64,000 nt of DNA from Cytobacillus pseudoceanisediminis (lineage in GTDB: Bacteria; Bacillota; Bacilli; Bacillales; Cytobacillaceae), in assembly GCF_023516215.1 (NCBI RefSeq), contig NZ_CP097349.1:1426001-1490000 (forward strand). The letters are read 5' to 3'. Of this stretch, positions 26,015 to 35,423 are shown piece by piece. The notes below the pieces were generated by a model. The model made no database searches. It saw only the letters and a program-made list of their open reading frames with translations, and was not told where the DNA came from. The position numbers and the translations under genes are program-made. Position 1 is the first letter of the stretch. Each line of letters starts with the position of its first letter.

Positions 26015-26557
26015 TTGATCTTAGATTTTGAAGGACTGAAGCCAGACGTTCATGAAACCGTCTATTTGGCACCTAACACCTATATTATCGGCAATGTAAA
26101 ACTGGAGGCTGATGTGTCCGTTTGGTTCAATTCTGTCCTGCGCGGGGACAATGATTCCATCAGAATCGGAAGGGGCACCAATATTCAGGAGGGAACGATG
26201 ATTCATGTCGATGAAGGTTACCCTGTGAGCATTGGACAGAATGTCACAATCGGCCATAATTGTGTGATTCATGGATGTACCATTGAAGATGGTGCCCTGA
26301 TCGGCATGGGAGCGATTATACTTAACGGTGCCATCATTAAGAATGGTGCAGTCATTGCGGCAGGAGCAGTAGTAGGGGAAAATAAAGTGATTGAGAAAAA
26401 CATCCTTGCAGCAGGTGTTCCTGCGAAAGCCTTAAAGCCGGTGAAGGAGGAACTGCAGGAGCGTATCATAGCAGGGGCAGAATTTTATCAAAAAAACGCT
26501 GTAAAGTTTCGCCGGGCTGGTATTGCTTCCGGGATGATTGATGCAGAAAATAAGTAA
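26015..26557 (+). CDS. Gamma-carbonic-anhydrase-like hexapeptide-repeat protein (CaiE/PaaY family)
   Basis: 180 aa, left-handed beta-helix trimer family. Hexapeptide repeats run from VKLEADVSVWFNSVLRG to IEKNILAAGVPAKALKPV. Metal-site histidines are visible in MIHVDEGY and IGHNCVIHGC. Relatives are gamma carbonic anhydrases or, in carnitine and phenylacetate pathways, thioesterase-like helper proteins. The start is TTG at 26015 with AAGGAGG 11 nt upstream. It sits last in the CoA-transferase/hydratase/TTT operon, a placement reminiscent of caiE after caiB and caiD. Confidence 0.87.
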   Translation: MILDFEGLKPDVHETVYLAPNTYIIGNVKLEADVSVWFNSVLRGDNDSIRIGRGTNIQEGTMIHVDEGYPVSIGQNVTIGHNCVIHGCTIEDGALIGMGAIILNGAIIKNGAVIAAGAVVGENKVIEKNILAAGVPAKALKPVKEELQERIIAGAEFYQKNAVKFRRAGIASGMIDAENK

Positions 26558-26678
26558 TTTTTAAAAGGATGAGCTGAGACACAGGATTTCCAGCAGGTGC
26601 TATGGAAGTCTTTACTGTCTTCAGCTCTATTTAGTTTTAAGGTTTTTGGGCCGTTATAAAAGGATAAGGAGGATATGA

Positions 26679-27512
26679 ATGAGTTATGTGAAGAGCAGCA
26701 ATATTATTTCACTGGATGAGATAAGCTGGAAAAGAAACGGAAAGCAGATACTGAACAAAGTTTCATGGCATGTCAGAAAAGGAGAACATTGGGCCTTATT
26801 AGGCTTGAATGGATCAGGGAAAACAACGATTCTGAAGATGATTACCGGCTATCTGTGGCCAAATGGCGGGCAAGTTTCAGTATTAGGAAATCTTTATGGC
26901 AAGACAAATATACCGGAGCTTAGAAAATCCATCGGCTGGGTTAGCACATCCCTGGACGATAAATTTCAATTCCGTCCATCAGAAACTGCCCTGGAAATTG
27001 TCTTGAGCGGGAGATTTGCCTCTATAGGCCTTTATCAAGAAATAACACTGCAGGACCTGGAAAAAGCAAAGGACTTAATGCATCAGTTCAATATTAGCCA
27101 TGTCCAGGATCAAAACCTCACATCCCTCTCACAGGGTGAAAAACGAAAAGCCATGATTGCAAGAGCCTTAATGGCTTCACCAAGGCTGCTTATTCTCGAT
27201 GAACCATGCAATGGGCTTGATATCTATTCGCAGGAAGAATTGCTTCGCTCGATTGAGAAAATGGCTGCTCATCAAGATGGTCCCACAATAATTTATGTTA
27301 CCCATCATATCGAGGAAATTGTTCCTTCGATAACCCATGCCATGCTGCTGAAGAAAGGAAACGTCATTTCACAAGGCAAAAAAAGAGACACGCTGACAGA
27401 TTCGCTCCTTGAAGAAACATTCCGTGTACCAATAACAGTAGATTGGGAAAATGGGCGTCCTTGGGTACGGGTAAAAGCCGCATCCCAGTTTACCGAGGCT
27501 GGACACCGATGA
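26679..27512 (+). CDS. ABC transporter ATP-binding protein, YlmA-like
   Basis: 277 aa. Walker A GLNGSGKTT, signature LSQGEKRKAMIARAL, Walker B LLILDEPCNGLD and an H-loop in YVTHHIEEI are all present. It most resembles the stand-alone ATPase YlmA of Bacillus, for which no permease partner is encoded nearby; none is seen here either. AAGGAGGAT ribosome-binding site. The preceding 120-bp gap shows a weak GAGCTGA/TCAGCTC inverted repeat but no gene. Confidence 0.85.
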   Translation: MSYVKSSNIISLDEISWKRNGKQILNKVSWHVRKGEHWALLGLNGSGKTTILKMITGYLWPNGGQVSVLGNLYGKTNIPELRKSIGWVSTSLDDKFQFRPSETALEIVLSGRFASIGLYQEITLQDLEKAKDLMHQFNISHVQDQNLTSLSQGEKRKAMIARALMASPRLLILDEPCNGLDIYSQEELLRSIEKMAAHQDGPTIIYVTHHIEEIVPSITHAMLLKKGNVISQGKKRDTLTDSLLEETFRVPITVDWENGRPWVRVKAASQFTEAGHR

Positions 27513-27608
27513 AAACTATTTGCCTGGAAGAATGGCAAACCGTTGATTTTTAGCAAATTGTCCTTCATTATATGAAGATATCTTATACAAAAAAATGGAG
27601 GAATAGAA

Positions 27609-28595
27609 TTGGTTCGTTTCGGTATAGTAGGCACTAATTGGATTACAGAAAGATTTTTAAAAGCGGCACTGCAGGTTGAAGATTTTCAGCTGACAGCTGT
27701 TTATTCACGAACAGAAGAGAAAGCAAAAGAATTTGCAGCCAAGTACGGTGTGGAGAGGACTTTTACTGATTTAAAGACGATGGCCGCAAGCGGCGAAATC
27801 GACGCGGTCTATATTGCGAGCCCGAATTCCCTGCATGCTGAGCAGTCCATCCTATTTATGAAAAATAATGTTCATGTCTTATGCGAAAAGCCGGTTGCTT
27901 CAAATACAAAGGAACTTAAATCTATGATAGCTGCTGCCAGGGAAAACAATGTTCTTCTCATGGAAGCCCTAAAGTCTGCCTTTATGCCTAATTTTTTGGC
28001 TGTAAAAGAAAATCTTCATAAAATCGGACAGGTGCGCAGGTATTTTGCAAGCTATTGCCAATACTCTTCACGTTATGATGCATACAGGCAGGGAACTGTG
28101 CTGAATGCATTCAATCCGGATTTTTCTAATGGTTCACTAATGGACATCGGGATTTACTGTGTGTATCCGCTTGTAGCTTTATTCGGTAAACCTGTGGAGA
28201 TTAAAGCAGCAGGCTATGTGCTGGAATCTGGAGTCGACGGGGAAGGAAGCATGGTCCTTAAATACCCTGACATGGATGCGGTCATCATGTACAGTAAAAT
28301 AACCGATTCCAGTCTGCCTGCAGAAATTCAAGGGGAAGAGGGAAATATCGTTATAGATAGAATAAGTTCACCTGAAAAGGTTGAATTGCATTATCGGAAT
28401 GGAGAGAGGGAGGACCTCACTCAGGACCAATTAAGTGATTCTATGTATTACGAAACTAAGGAATTCATCCGTTTGGTTCAGGCTGGAAAGACTGAATCTG
28501 ATATCAACTCCTACGCTAACTCGATGATAACAATGGAGGTTATTGAAGAAGCTCGGAGGCAAATTGGTGTAGTCTACCCGGCAGACCTGAATTAG
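27609..28595 (+). CDS. Gfo/Idh/MocA-family NAD(P)-dependent oxidoreductase
   Basis: 328 aa. N-terminal Rossmann domain begins VRFGIVGTNWITERF; the EKP motif is in VLCEKPVASN; the C-terminal alpha/beta domain has GSLMDIGIYCVYPL, with the usual catalytic aspartate and tyrosine area. The substrate is probably a sugar, polyol or its derivative but cannot be predicted. The start is TTG at 27609 behind AATGGAGGAAT. It is followed by its own terminator. Confidence 0.88.
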   Translation: MVRFGIVGTNWITERFLKAALQVEDFQLTAVYSRTEEKAKEFAAKYGVERTFTDLKTMAASGEIDAVYIASPNSLHAEQSILFMKNNVHVLCEKPVASNTKELKSMIAAARENNVLLMEALKSAFMPNFLAVKENLHKIGQVRRYFASYCQYSSRYDAYRQGTVLNAFNPDFSNGSLMDIGIYCVYPLVALFGKPVEIKAAGYVLESGVDGEGSMVLKYPDMDAVIMYSKITDSSLPAEIQGEEGNIVIDRISSPEKVELHYRNGEREDLTQDQLSDSMYYETKEFIRLVQAGKTESDINSYANSMITMEVIEEARRQIGVVYPADLN

Positions 28596-28599
28596 AACG

Positions 28600-28632
28600 A
28601 AGGATCGGACATTTTATGTTCGGTCCTTTTTA
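28600..28632 (+). terminator. Rho-independent terminator after Gfo/Idh gene
   Basis: AAGGATCGGAC pairs with GTTCGGTCCTT, followed by T-rich sequence. Confidence 0.85.
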
Positions 28633-28856
28633 GTTCTTTTTACACCTGGAAAAAAGGGATTTTTTGTAATCTAGTCTCTCAAGTGGTAATTTTGGATTAA
28701 TTTTACACGATAATTTGTTAGTAAACTCCTCATTTTATACTTATTTCGGAATGCGAAATTTGTCAAAAGAATAGGCATCATACTCTATTATCACTCTTAA
28801 ATTAGTTCACTAGAATTAATAGTGAAAGATAACTATTAATTTGGGGGTATGTATTT

Positions 28857-29920
28857 ATGACTTTGAAGAAAAAGTTCTTTCTGTATCACTATCCGGTTTA
28901 ATGGCTTTAGGTGCAGTTACAGCAGTGGGGATGCCTGCAGGTGCCGTTGGAAATGGTCCAGGCGCAGGCAATGGATCCATTCAGACTTCCATTCTGCATA
29001 CATATGATAGTTTAACAGAATATTTGAAGACGCAGGATGCCAAGCAGGAGGCCATGCAGCTTGAAGTAATCGGCCAGACAGTAAAGGGCCGTGATATTTA
29101 CATGGCAAAATACATATCCAATCCTGAAAATCCGACCATTCTATTTCTGACTCAGCAGCACGGGAATGAGCAGCTGACAACTGAAGGAGCGTTGGAGTTT
29201 ATTAAGCACCTTGGCACCGGCAAGTCAGGCGGAGTCCTTAAAGATGTCAATATTCTTGTGATACCTATGCTGAACGCGGATGGAGCAATGGGAGATGTGA
29301 ACTTCTCACTTGACGATTATCTTGCCGATGGCGATCGCCATTTAACCCGCTATAATGCAAATCGTGTGGACTTGAACCGGGAACATGATAAAGAGACAAG
29401 CGAAATGGAGCCTGAGGCACGTGTACTCCATGAAAACGTGTTCCAAAAATACAAAATTGATTACATGATCGATCTTCATCATCAGGGTACCTTAAGTGAA
29501 ACAGAAGGAAAGCTGGTATCGGGATCCATTCTTTATCCAACTAACAGCAACGTAAAACCTGAGGTTCTTGAAAAATCCAAAAAGCTGGGTTCAGTAGTGT
29601 TTAATGCACTTCACCATACAGGCTGGGGCCATATTGGAAAATATGTCGGCGGAACAGGTGAAAACATTGGCCGAAACGGGGCTGCTGTCCGTTACGACAT
29701 TTCTACCCTGCTTTTTGAAATGCGCGGAATGTCCGACCACAACTATGAGCCTTATGCCCTTGGACAAAAGAGCAACGGTTATCTCATCAAGCAAACAATC
29801 ACGACACTCGATGCGGCAGTAAAAGCCATAGCAGATGGTTCAATCAATTCTGCTGACACAAGCTTCTGGGATACTTTGCCTGAACAGACAACAAGACAAA
29901 GTGAAGAAGCTGATGAGTAA
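28857..29920 (+). CDS. Secreted M14-family zinc carboxypeptidase (apparent frameshift in signal peptide)
   Basis: From ATG 28857, adding one A to the A5 run at 28869-28873 gives MTLKKKVLSVSLSGLMALGA, a proper signal peptide, and about 354 aa in all. As deposited only a TTG at 28841 opens the frame. The M14 domain shows the zinc ligands in LTQQHGNEQL (HxxE) and the third ligand in MIDLHHQG; NRVDLNREH carries the substrate-binding Asn/Arg pair, and a late EMRG glutamate is plausible as the general base. It probably trims peptides or cell-wall fragments outside the cell. It is monocistronic; an inverted repeat TTCACT/AGTGAA (28806-28826) lies in the leader. Confidence 0.85.
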
Positions 29921-29928
29921 AAGTGATT

Positions 29929-29958
29929 CACCTCCGGCCATTGCCGGGGGTGTTTTTT
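29929..29958 (+). terminator. Rho-independent terminator after M14 gene
   Basis: CACCtCCGGC-CATT-GCCGGgGGTG with a T6 tail. Confidence 0.92.
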
Positions 29959-30143
29959 ATGCAAAAACCAGCCTAAGGGAAGCCTTAATGAGCTGAATGG
30001 CGTATCTCTGGTTAAAGCAATAGCAACCAGCGTCAACCTAAAGCATCTTTATCAAAAGTAAAAAATATGCGTCAACCCTCAGGATATACAAAACATTTTG
30101 GACAAAGTCCAAAAGAAACTGGGTCAATCTTCAAGTTATAGCC

Positions 30144-30324
30144 GCTTCTCCAGTAAAAGTTATAAAATGATGCACCATCCCCATAATAGATATCACATCT
30201 CAAACAAGAACCAAAATAACTAGCGTCAATCGCTAAGTTCGATGCAGCTTCTCCAGCAAAAGTTCAAAGAAACTGCATCAATCCCCATAATAGATACTAC
30301 ATCTCAAACAAGAACCAAAAGATC
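30144..30324. repeat. Two diverged direct repeats, period about 103 bp
   Basis: CTTCTCCAG(T/C)AAAAGTT and CCCCATAATAGATA followed by CATCTCAAACAAGAACCAAA occur in the copies starting near 30145 and 30248. The rest of the 670-bp gap between the M14 gene and yezD (29961-30490) shows no gene that I can support. Confidence 0.8.
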
Positions 30325-30492
30325 CTGCATAATAGCCATTTCAAAACGAATATCTCAAATAACCAAGGGTGATTCAGCGTGGATAGTTCCATAAAGACCT
30401 GGTACTTTACCAAAAAATCAAGTAAGTTTAACAGTTTTCAGTGAAGAAAAGCCCATTTATCAGATTTTTATAATTTTATTTAAATAAGTTGT

Positions 30493-30520
30493 TGACAATT
30501 CCTATGGGTATGGTAGGATT
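30493..30520 (+). promoter_or_regulatory. Probable sigma-A promoter of the sulfate-assimilation operon
   Basis: TTGACA at about 30493, 16 nt, then TAGGAT: a consensus -35 with a fair -10, about 75 nt before yezD. I found no S-box (SAM riboswitch) elements in the leader. Confidence 0.65.
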
Positions 30521-30591
30521 AATCTCAACATCACCAAAAATAAACTAATAAACTTATAATTTCCTAGACTAAATAAAGGAGGCGAGCCTCA

Positions 30592-30750
30592 CTGAAACAG
30601 GCTGACTGGGAAGAGTTATCTGCTCACTTGAAGCAGATGCTAGGGAGCATTAAATTCGGATCGATCACATTGGTCGTCCAGGATGGCAAAGTCATACAAC
30701 TTGAGAAGAACGAAAAGGTTCGTCTTCAACCAAATAAGCGCGCTGACTAG
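30592..30750 (+). CDS. yezD: YezD-family small protein (DUF2292) with CTG start
   Basis: 52 codons, too short for most ORF callers. The sequence ELSAHLKQMLGSIKFGSITL then VVQDGKVIQLEKNEKVRLQP matches the YezD/DUF2292 family, which precedes sulfur-assimilation genes in Bacillus. The only sensible start is CTG at 30592: AAAGGAGG ends 9 nt upstream, and an in-frame TAA lies at 30574, so no ATG, GTG or TTG is available. Role unknown. A hairpin terminator separates it from cysH. Confidence 0.8.
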   Translation: MKQADWEELSAHLKQMLGSIKFGSITLVVQDGKVIQLEKNEKVRLQPNKRAD

Positions 30751-30759
30751 ACAAACTAG

Positions 30760-30811
30760 AGGCTGTTTTTCCTCCTGAAGGATTTTTTCAGGCGGGAAGA
30801 CTGCCTTTTTT
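30760..30811 (+). terminator. Terminator or attenuator between yezD and cysH
   Basis: AGGCtG...CCTGAA pairs with TTCAGG...CtGCCT, then T6. Because cysH follows in the same orientation with no obvious second promoter, it may set the ratio of yezD to the downstream operon. Confidence 0.8.
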
Positions 30812-30854
30812 GGTTGAGAAAAAATTTTCAAGAAAGTGAAAGGAGTACTGCAAG

Positions 30855-31571
30855 ATGAGCACTGCAGTGACATATGAAAATTGGAATCAGATCTCTGATG
30901 CATTCCGAATTGATGATAAATCAAAAGGCGCCCGAGATGTATTGGAATGGGCCTATAAAAATTATCCTGACGACAAGATTGTCTATGCATCGAGTTTCGG
31001 GGCAGAAGCCATTGTGCTGATTGACTTAATACACGAAATCAAACCTGATGCACATATTGTCTTTTTGGATACAGGGCTCCACTTCCTTGAAACCTATGAA
31101 GTCATTGATAAAATCGAGGCCCGTTTCCCAACGCTTCGGATTGAGCGGAAAGAGCCCAAGCTGACACTGGACCAGCAGGCTGCAGAATATGGTTCAGCCC
31201 TTTGGAAAAGGGAGCCCAATTCATGCTGCCAGATCCGCAAAGTGATTCCATTAAGAGAAGCATTAACACCAAAGCAGGCCTGGATTTCTGGCCTTCGGAG
31301 GGAGCAGTCGCCGACAAGAGCGAATACTCAATTCCTTAACAGGGATGAAAAGTTCAAGAATATCAAAATCTGCCCGCTGATTCACTGGACATGGGATGAA
31401 GTTTGGGGCTATATCAGGGAAAAAAACCTGCCATACAACACCCTGCATGACAATGGATATCCAAGCATCGGTTGTTTTCCCTGTACACAGGCAGTCGATG
31501 AAAATGGCGATTCCCGTGCCGGACGATGGTCCGGGACTGGCAAAACGGAATGTGGCCTTCACACGAGCTAG
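30855..31571 (+). CDS. cysH: Phosphoadenylyl/adenylyl-sulfate reductase CysH
   Basis: 238 aa. Reduces activated sulfate to sulfite with thioredoxin. SSFGAEAIVLIDL is the nucleotide-binding PP-loop region. Cysteine pairs in NSCCQIRK and GCFPCTQ hold a 4Fe-4S cluster, which marks the APS-reductase-like subgroup. The C-terminal ECGLH carries the catalytic cysteine. AAAGGAG ribosome-binding site. It heads the cysH-cysP-sat-cysC cluster. Confidence 0.95.
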   Translation: MSTAVTYENWNQISDAFRIDDKSKGARDVLEWAYKNYPDDKIVYASSFGAEAIVLIDLIHEIKPDAHIVFLDTGLHFLETYEVIDKIEARFPTLRIERKEPKLTLDQQAAEYGSALWKREPNSCCQIRKVIPLREALTPKQAWISGLRREQSPTRANTQFLNRDEKFKNIKICPLIHWTWDEVWGYIREKNLPYNTLHDNGYPSIGCFPCTQAVDENGDSRAGRWSGTGKTECGLHTS

Positions 31572-31586
31572 AGGGAGGATGATACC

Positions 31587-32723
31587 ATGCTTACGATTAT
31601 AGCGGTCACAGTCGGTTTATTTTTCGCCATGAATATCGGGGCAAGCGGAGCAGCAGCATCCATGGGGATCGCGTATGGTTCAGGTGTCCTAAAAAACCGC
31701 ATTTTAGCTCTTGTTCTTTGCGGATTGGCCGTTTTCTTCGGAGCATGGCTTGGCGGAGGAGAAGTGGTAAAAACAATGGGAAGCGGTATTGTCCCTAAAG
31801 AAACCTTCACAGTTGCCATCGCGCTGATTGTGATTGCATCTGCCGCATTATCGCTGTTTCTTGCAAATGTTTTCGGCATCCCGCTGTCTACCAGTGAGGT
31901 GACAGTCGGTTCTGTTGTTGGTGCTGGAATCGTCTACCAATCCGTATTTGCCGGAAAGCTTGCCTGGATCGTCATGTTCTGGCTGATTACTCCATTTGCT
32001 GCTTTTTTAATTGCCATAGCGGCAGCCGCATTTTTAAAGAGAAACTTTGTACAGAACCTGATTAAAAAGCCTAAGGCTGCTCCGATTTTAGCCATGCTCG
32101 TCATTTTTATGGGCGTGTTTGAAGCATTCTCGGCAGGCATGAATAATGTTGCCAATGCAGTCGGCCCGCTTGTTGGTGCAGGCATTATGAGCACTGGCAG
32201 CGGAATCTTCTGGGGAGGGCTGTTTGTTGCTTTAGGAGCCATTTTACTGGGGAAAAATGTCCTCGAAACAAATGGCAAAAAAATTACAAAAATCCGTCTT
32301 GAAGAAGGCTGCGTCATTTCAGGAACAGGAGCAGGAATTGTTACGATCGCTTCCGTTTTTGGAATCCCTGTCCCTTTAACGCAAATCACCACTTCCTCCA
32401 TCATCGGAATTGGATTTGTAAAGCAGGGAAGATCAGTCTTCAAGAAGGACATCGTCATTCAGCTATTAGTTGTATGGGTTGTTTCACCGGTATTATCGAT
32501 GGTCCTATCCTATACGCTCATCCAGCTGCTCATTGAACAAAATGTATATCCGGTGATTGCTATGGCCGGTGTTCTAATCTCCGTATTCGGAGTGAAATTC
32601 TTAATGAATCAGGCACCAGCTGCTGCAAGTCCGATTACTGAAAAAAGTAAATCCGAAAAAGAAAGGTTGATGAAGAATGGCTCTGCCGAAACCTCATGGA
32701 GGAAAATTAATTCAAAACTATAA
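31587..32723 (+). CDS. cysP: Sulfate permease CysP (PiT family)
   Basis: 378-aa membrane protein of the inorganic phosphate transporter family that in Bacillus acts as the sulfate importer. The duplicated PiT signatures are visible: [19 protein letters not shown] near the N terminus and [20 protein letters not shown] in the second half. About 10 hydrophobic segments. The last 15 codons overlap sat by 47 nt in another frame; one A fewer in the A5 run near 32654 would end the protein at 32668, just before the sat ribosome-binding site, so the C terminus may be an artefact. AGGGAGGAT precedes the ATG. Confidence 0.92.
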   Translation: MLTIIAVTVGLFFAMNIGASGAAASMGIAYGSGVLKNRILALVLCGLAVFFGAWLGGGEVVKTMGSGIVPKETFTVAIALIVIASAALSLFLANVFGIPLSTSEVTVGSVVGAGIVYQSVFAGKLAWIVMFWLITPFAAFLIAIAAAAFLKRNFVQNLIKKPKAAPILAMLVIFMGVFEAFSAGMNNVANAVGPLVGAGIMSTGSGIFWGGLFVALGAILLGKNVLETNGKKITKIRLEEGCVISGTGAGIVTIASVFGIPVPLTQITTSSIIGIGFVKQGRSVFKKDIVIQLLVVWVVSPVLSMVLSYTLIQLLIEQNVYPVIAMAGVLISVFGVKFLMNQAPAAASPITEKSKSEKERLMKNGSAETSWRKINSKL

Positions 32724-33822
32724 TCCAAATTATGACCTGACAGGAATTGAAAAAGAAATTTTAATAGACGCCATAGCACTGAGTGATCTGGAACTTATAG
32801 GTGTTGGCTTATTCAGTCCTCTGACAGGTTTCCTTGGAAAAGCAGACTATGAATCTGTTGTTGAAAAAATGAGATTAGCAGACGGAACCATTTGGTCCAT
32901 TCCGGTTACACTGCCGGTTTCAGCGGAAAAAGCCAAAGAGCTCACAGCCGGTGAAAAGTTTAAGCTGGTAAACGAAGGTGAAGTGTACGGAGTCATCACT
33001 GTATCAGAATGGTATGAGCCTGACTTAACCAAGGAAGCGAGCGAAGTCTACAAGACGGAAGAGCTGGCACACCCAGGAGTGAAAAGGCTTTTTGAACGCG
33101 GTCCGGTTTATGCTGCAGGCGAGGTAACGCTGATTAAAAAACCTGGTAAAGGCGTAGCGGAGGATGTATGGTTTGAGCCTAAAGAAACAAGGGCACTATT
33201 TGAAGAAAAAGGCTGGAAAACAGTGGTTGGCTTCCAGACAAGGAACCCTGTACACCGGGCACACGAATACATCCAAAAAGCTGCTTTGGAAACGGTGGAT
33301 GGACTGTTTTTGAACCCGCTTGTAGGGGAAACAAAATCAGATGATATCCCTGCTGATGTCCGTCTTAAGAGCTACCGGGTCCTATTGGAAAATTACTATC
33401 CAAAAGAGCGCACCCAGCTGGCTGTCTATCCCGCAGCAATGAGATATGCGGGGCCGCGTGAAGCAATCTTCCATGCCATTGCAAGGAAAAACTTCGGCTG
33501 CACACACTTCATCGTCGGCAGAGACCATGCCGGTGTCGGCAATTATTATGGCACATATGAAGCGCAGCATATTTTCAGCCATTTTACAGAAGAGGAGCTT
33601 GGCATCAAACCGCTGTTCTTTGAGCACAGCTTTTACTGCAATAAGTGCGAAGGCATGGCATCTGATAAAACCTGCCCTCACAGCAAAGAAGACCGTGTCA
33701 TTCTATCCGGCACAAAGGTAAGGGAAATGCTCCGGAACGGGGAGCTGCCGCCTTCCACTTTCAGCCGCAAAGAGGTAGTCGAAGTATTAATTGAAGGCAT
33801 GAGAGAAAAAGAAACGGTATAA
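32677..33822 (+). CDS. sat: Sulfate adenylyltransferase (ATP sulfurylase)
   Basis: 381 aa. Makes adenosine 5'-phosphosulfate from ATP and sulfate. The signature [14 protein letters not shown] holds the HxxH-like motif and [12 protein letters not shown] the second ATP site. It ends with a zinc-type cysteine cluster ([15 protein letters not shown]) typical of bacterial/archaeal single-domain enzymes. It overlaps the annotated end of cysP and precedes cysC by 12 nt. Confidence 0.95.
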   Translation: MALPKPHGGKLIQNYNPNYDLTGIEKEILIDAIALSDLELIGVGLFSPLTGFLGKADYESVVEKMRLADGTIWSIPVTLPVSAEKAKELTAGEKFKLVNEGEVYGVITVSEWYEPDLTKEASEVYKTEELAHPGVKRLFERGPVYAAGEVTLIKKPGKGVAEDVWFEPKETRALFEEKGWKTVVGFQTRNPVHRAHEYIQKAALETVDGLFLNPLVGETKSDDIPADVRLKSYRVLLENYYPKERTQLAVYPAAMRYAGPREAIFHAIARKNFGCTHFIVGRDHAGVGNYYGTYEAQHIFSHFTEEELGIKPLFFEHSFYCNKCEGMASDKTCPHSKEDRVILSGTKVREMLRNGELPPSTFSRKEVVEVLIEGMREKETV

Positions 33823-33834
33823 GGGGCGGATATA

Positions 33835-34434
33835 ATGACAAAGGCAACAAACATCACCTGGCATGACTCTGCGATTACGAAGGAAGACAGGCGGGCTCAG
33901 AACGGCCATGGAAGTGTGGTCCTGTGGTTTACCGGGCTATCAGGCTCAGGCAAATCAACAATTGCAAATGCTGTATCCCACGAACTGTTTCGCCAGGGAA
34001 TCAATGAATATGTACTGGATGGCGACAATGTCAGACACGGCTTAAATAAAGATCTTGGCTTTTCAGAAGCCGACAGAAATGAAAATATCAGGCGTATTGG
34101 GGAAGTCGCGAAGCTGTTTGTGGACAGCGGCAAGATCGTCACAACTGCCTTTATCTCTCCATTCCGTTCGGACAGAGAAACGGTTAGGGCGCTGTTTGAA
34201 GAAGGAGAATTTATTGAAGTCTTCATCGACTGTCCGCTCGAAGAATGTGAACGGCGGGACCCAAAGAAATTATATGCCAAAGCACGGCGCGGGGAAATAA
34301 AGAATTTTACAGGAATCGATTCCCCGTATGAAGCACCTGAAAACCCTGAAATCACGGTCCGATCTGACCAGTACACAGTAGAAGAAGCAGTCGGGCAGAT
34401 ATTAACACATTTGCGTGAGAAGAATATCCTATAA
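33835..34434 (+). CDS. cysC: Adenylyl-sulfate kinase CysC
   Basis: 199 aa. Phosphorylates APS to PAPS. Walker [30 protein letters not shown] (APS-binding), [15 protein letters not shown] and [20 protein letters not shown] are all family-typical. Its ribosome-binding site is GGGGCGG. Last gene before a strong terminator; the siroheme genes follow as a separate unit. Confidence 0.96.
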   Translation: MTKATNITWHDSAITKEDRRAQNGHGSVVLWFTGLSGSGKSTIANAVSHELFRQGINEYVLDGDNVRHGLNKDLGFSEADRNENIRRIGEVAKLFVDSGKIVTTAFISPFRSDRETVRALFEEGEFIEVFIDCPLEECERRDPKKLYAKARRGEIKNFTGIDSPYEAPENPEITVRSDQYTVEEAVGQILTHLREKNIL

Positions 34435-34439
34435 AAACC

Positions 34440-34470
34440 GGGAGTCTCTTTTTAATAGGAGACTCCTTTT
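34440..34470 (+). terminator. Rho-independent terminator after cysC
   Basis: GGAGTCTC pairs with GGAGACTCC, then TTTT. Confidence 0.93.
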
Positions 34471-34596
34471 CTGAAAAAATAATTCCTACTATTTCACCCC
34501 GAAAAATGGTATTATAGAAAACAACTAGATTATTAGCTTAGGAAAAGCATTAAAAGGCATATATTATAAGATATTACAGAAAGGGCGGTCATGAGA

Positions 34597-35373
34597 ATGA
34601 CGGGAAAAGTTTTTTTAGTAGGTGCCGGCCCGGGAGATCCGGAACTTATGACTGTTAAGGGAATGCGCTGCCTGCAGGAGGCAGATGTCATTCTATATGA
34701 TCGTCTAGTGAACCGGGAGCTGTTAAATCATGCAAAAAAAGAAGCGCAGCTCGTTTATTGCGGCAAGCTTCCCAATCATCACGTCATGAAGCAGGAAACC
34801 ATCAATCACTTGCTTGTTAAATATGCAAAAAAAGGTTTGCTGGTTTGCCGGCTAAAAGGCGGTGATCCATTTGTTTTCGGCAGGGGCGGGGAAGAGGCAG
34901 AAGAGTGTGCCAATAATGATGTGCCATTTGAAATTGTACCTGGAGTGACTGCAGGAATCGCGGCATCTGCTTATGCGGGAATTCCTGTAACACACCGTAC
35001 CTTAAGCAAAAGTTTCGCTTTTGTCACCGGACATCAGGCCGGAAACGAAGAAGCTGAACACCAGTGGGCCCACCTGGCACATGCAGTTGACACGATTTGT
35101 GTGTATATGGGTGTTTCCCACTTGCCTAATATTGTTAAAAATCTCATTCAAAACGGAAAATCCACTCAAACACCAATTGCACTCGTACACTGGGGAACTC
35201 TTTCAAATCAGCGGACAGTTACGGGCACGCTTGCCAATATCGAGAGCAAAATAAAAGAAGCAAAAATTTCGAATCCAAGCATGATTGTCATTGGGGAAGT
35301 TGTAAAAATGCATCATAAAATTAATTGGTTCGAAGAGGAAATTGCGCCTCATCTGCCTGTGGTGCATGGATAG
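34597..35373 (+). CDS. sumT: Uroporphyrinogen-III C-methyltransferase (SUMT)
   Basis: About 258 aa. Methylates uroporphyrinogen III twice to precorrin-2, the first step to siroheme for sulfite reductase. Motifs: VGAGPGDPELMTVKG, DVILYDRLV, LKGGDPFVFGRGGEE, PGVTAGIAA and GIPVTHR. The start ATG 34597 is 8 nt after AAGGGCGG; ATG 34591 is also in frame but too close. It corresponds to ylnD of B. subtilis and precedes sirB and sirC. Confidence 0.95.
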   Translation: MTGKVFLVGAGPGDPELMTVKGMRCLQEADVILYDRLVNRELLNHAKKEAQLVYCGKLPNHHVMKQETINHLLVKYAKKGLLVCRLKGGDPFVFGRGGEEAEECANNDVPFEIVPGVTAGIAASAYAGIPVTHRTLSKSFAFVTGHQAGNEEAEHQWAHLAHAVDTICVYMGVSHLPNIVKNLIQNGKSTQTPIALVHWGTLSNQRTVTGTLANIESKIKEAKISNPSMIVIGEVVKMHHKINWFEEEIAPHLPVVHG

Positions 35374-35423
35374 GTTACGATTAAGCAGTATGAAGAAAGT
35401 CCATCAAGGAAAGGAGGCGCCAA

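Noticed and set aside
29779..30036. 85-aa minus-strand open frame
   Set aside because: It is a shadow of the M14 peptidase gene and its terminator, without a ribosome-binding site.
30360..30591. SAM riboswitch (S-box) before the sulfur genes
   Set aside because: I looked for the conserved S-box stems and terminator before yezD and did not find them.
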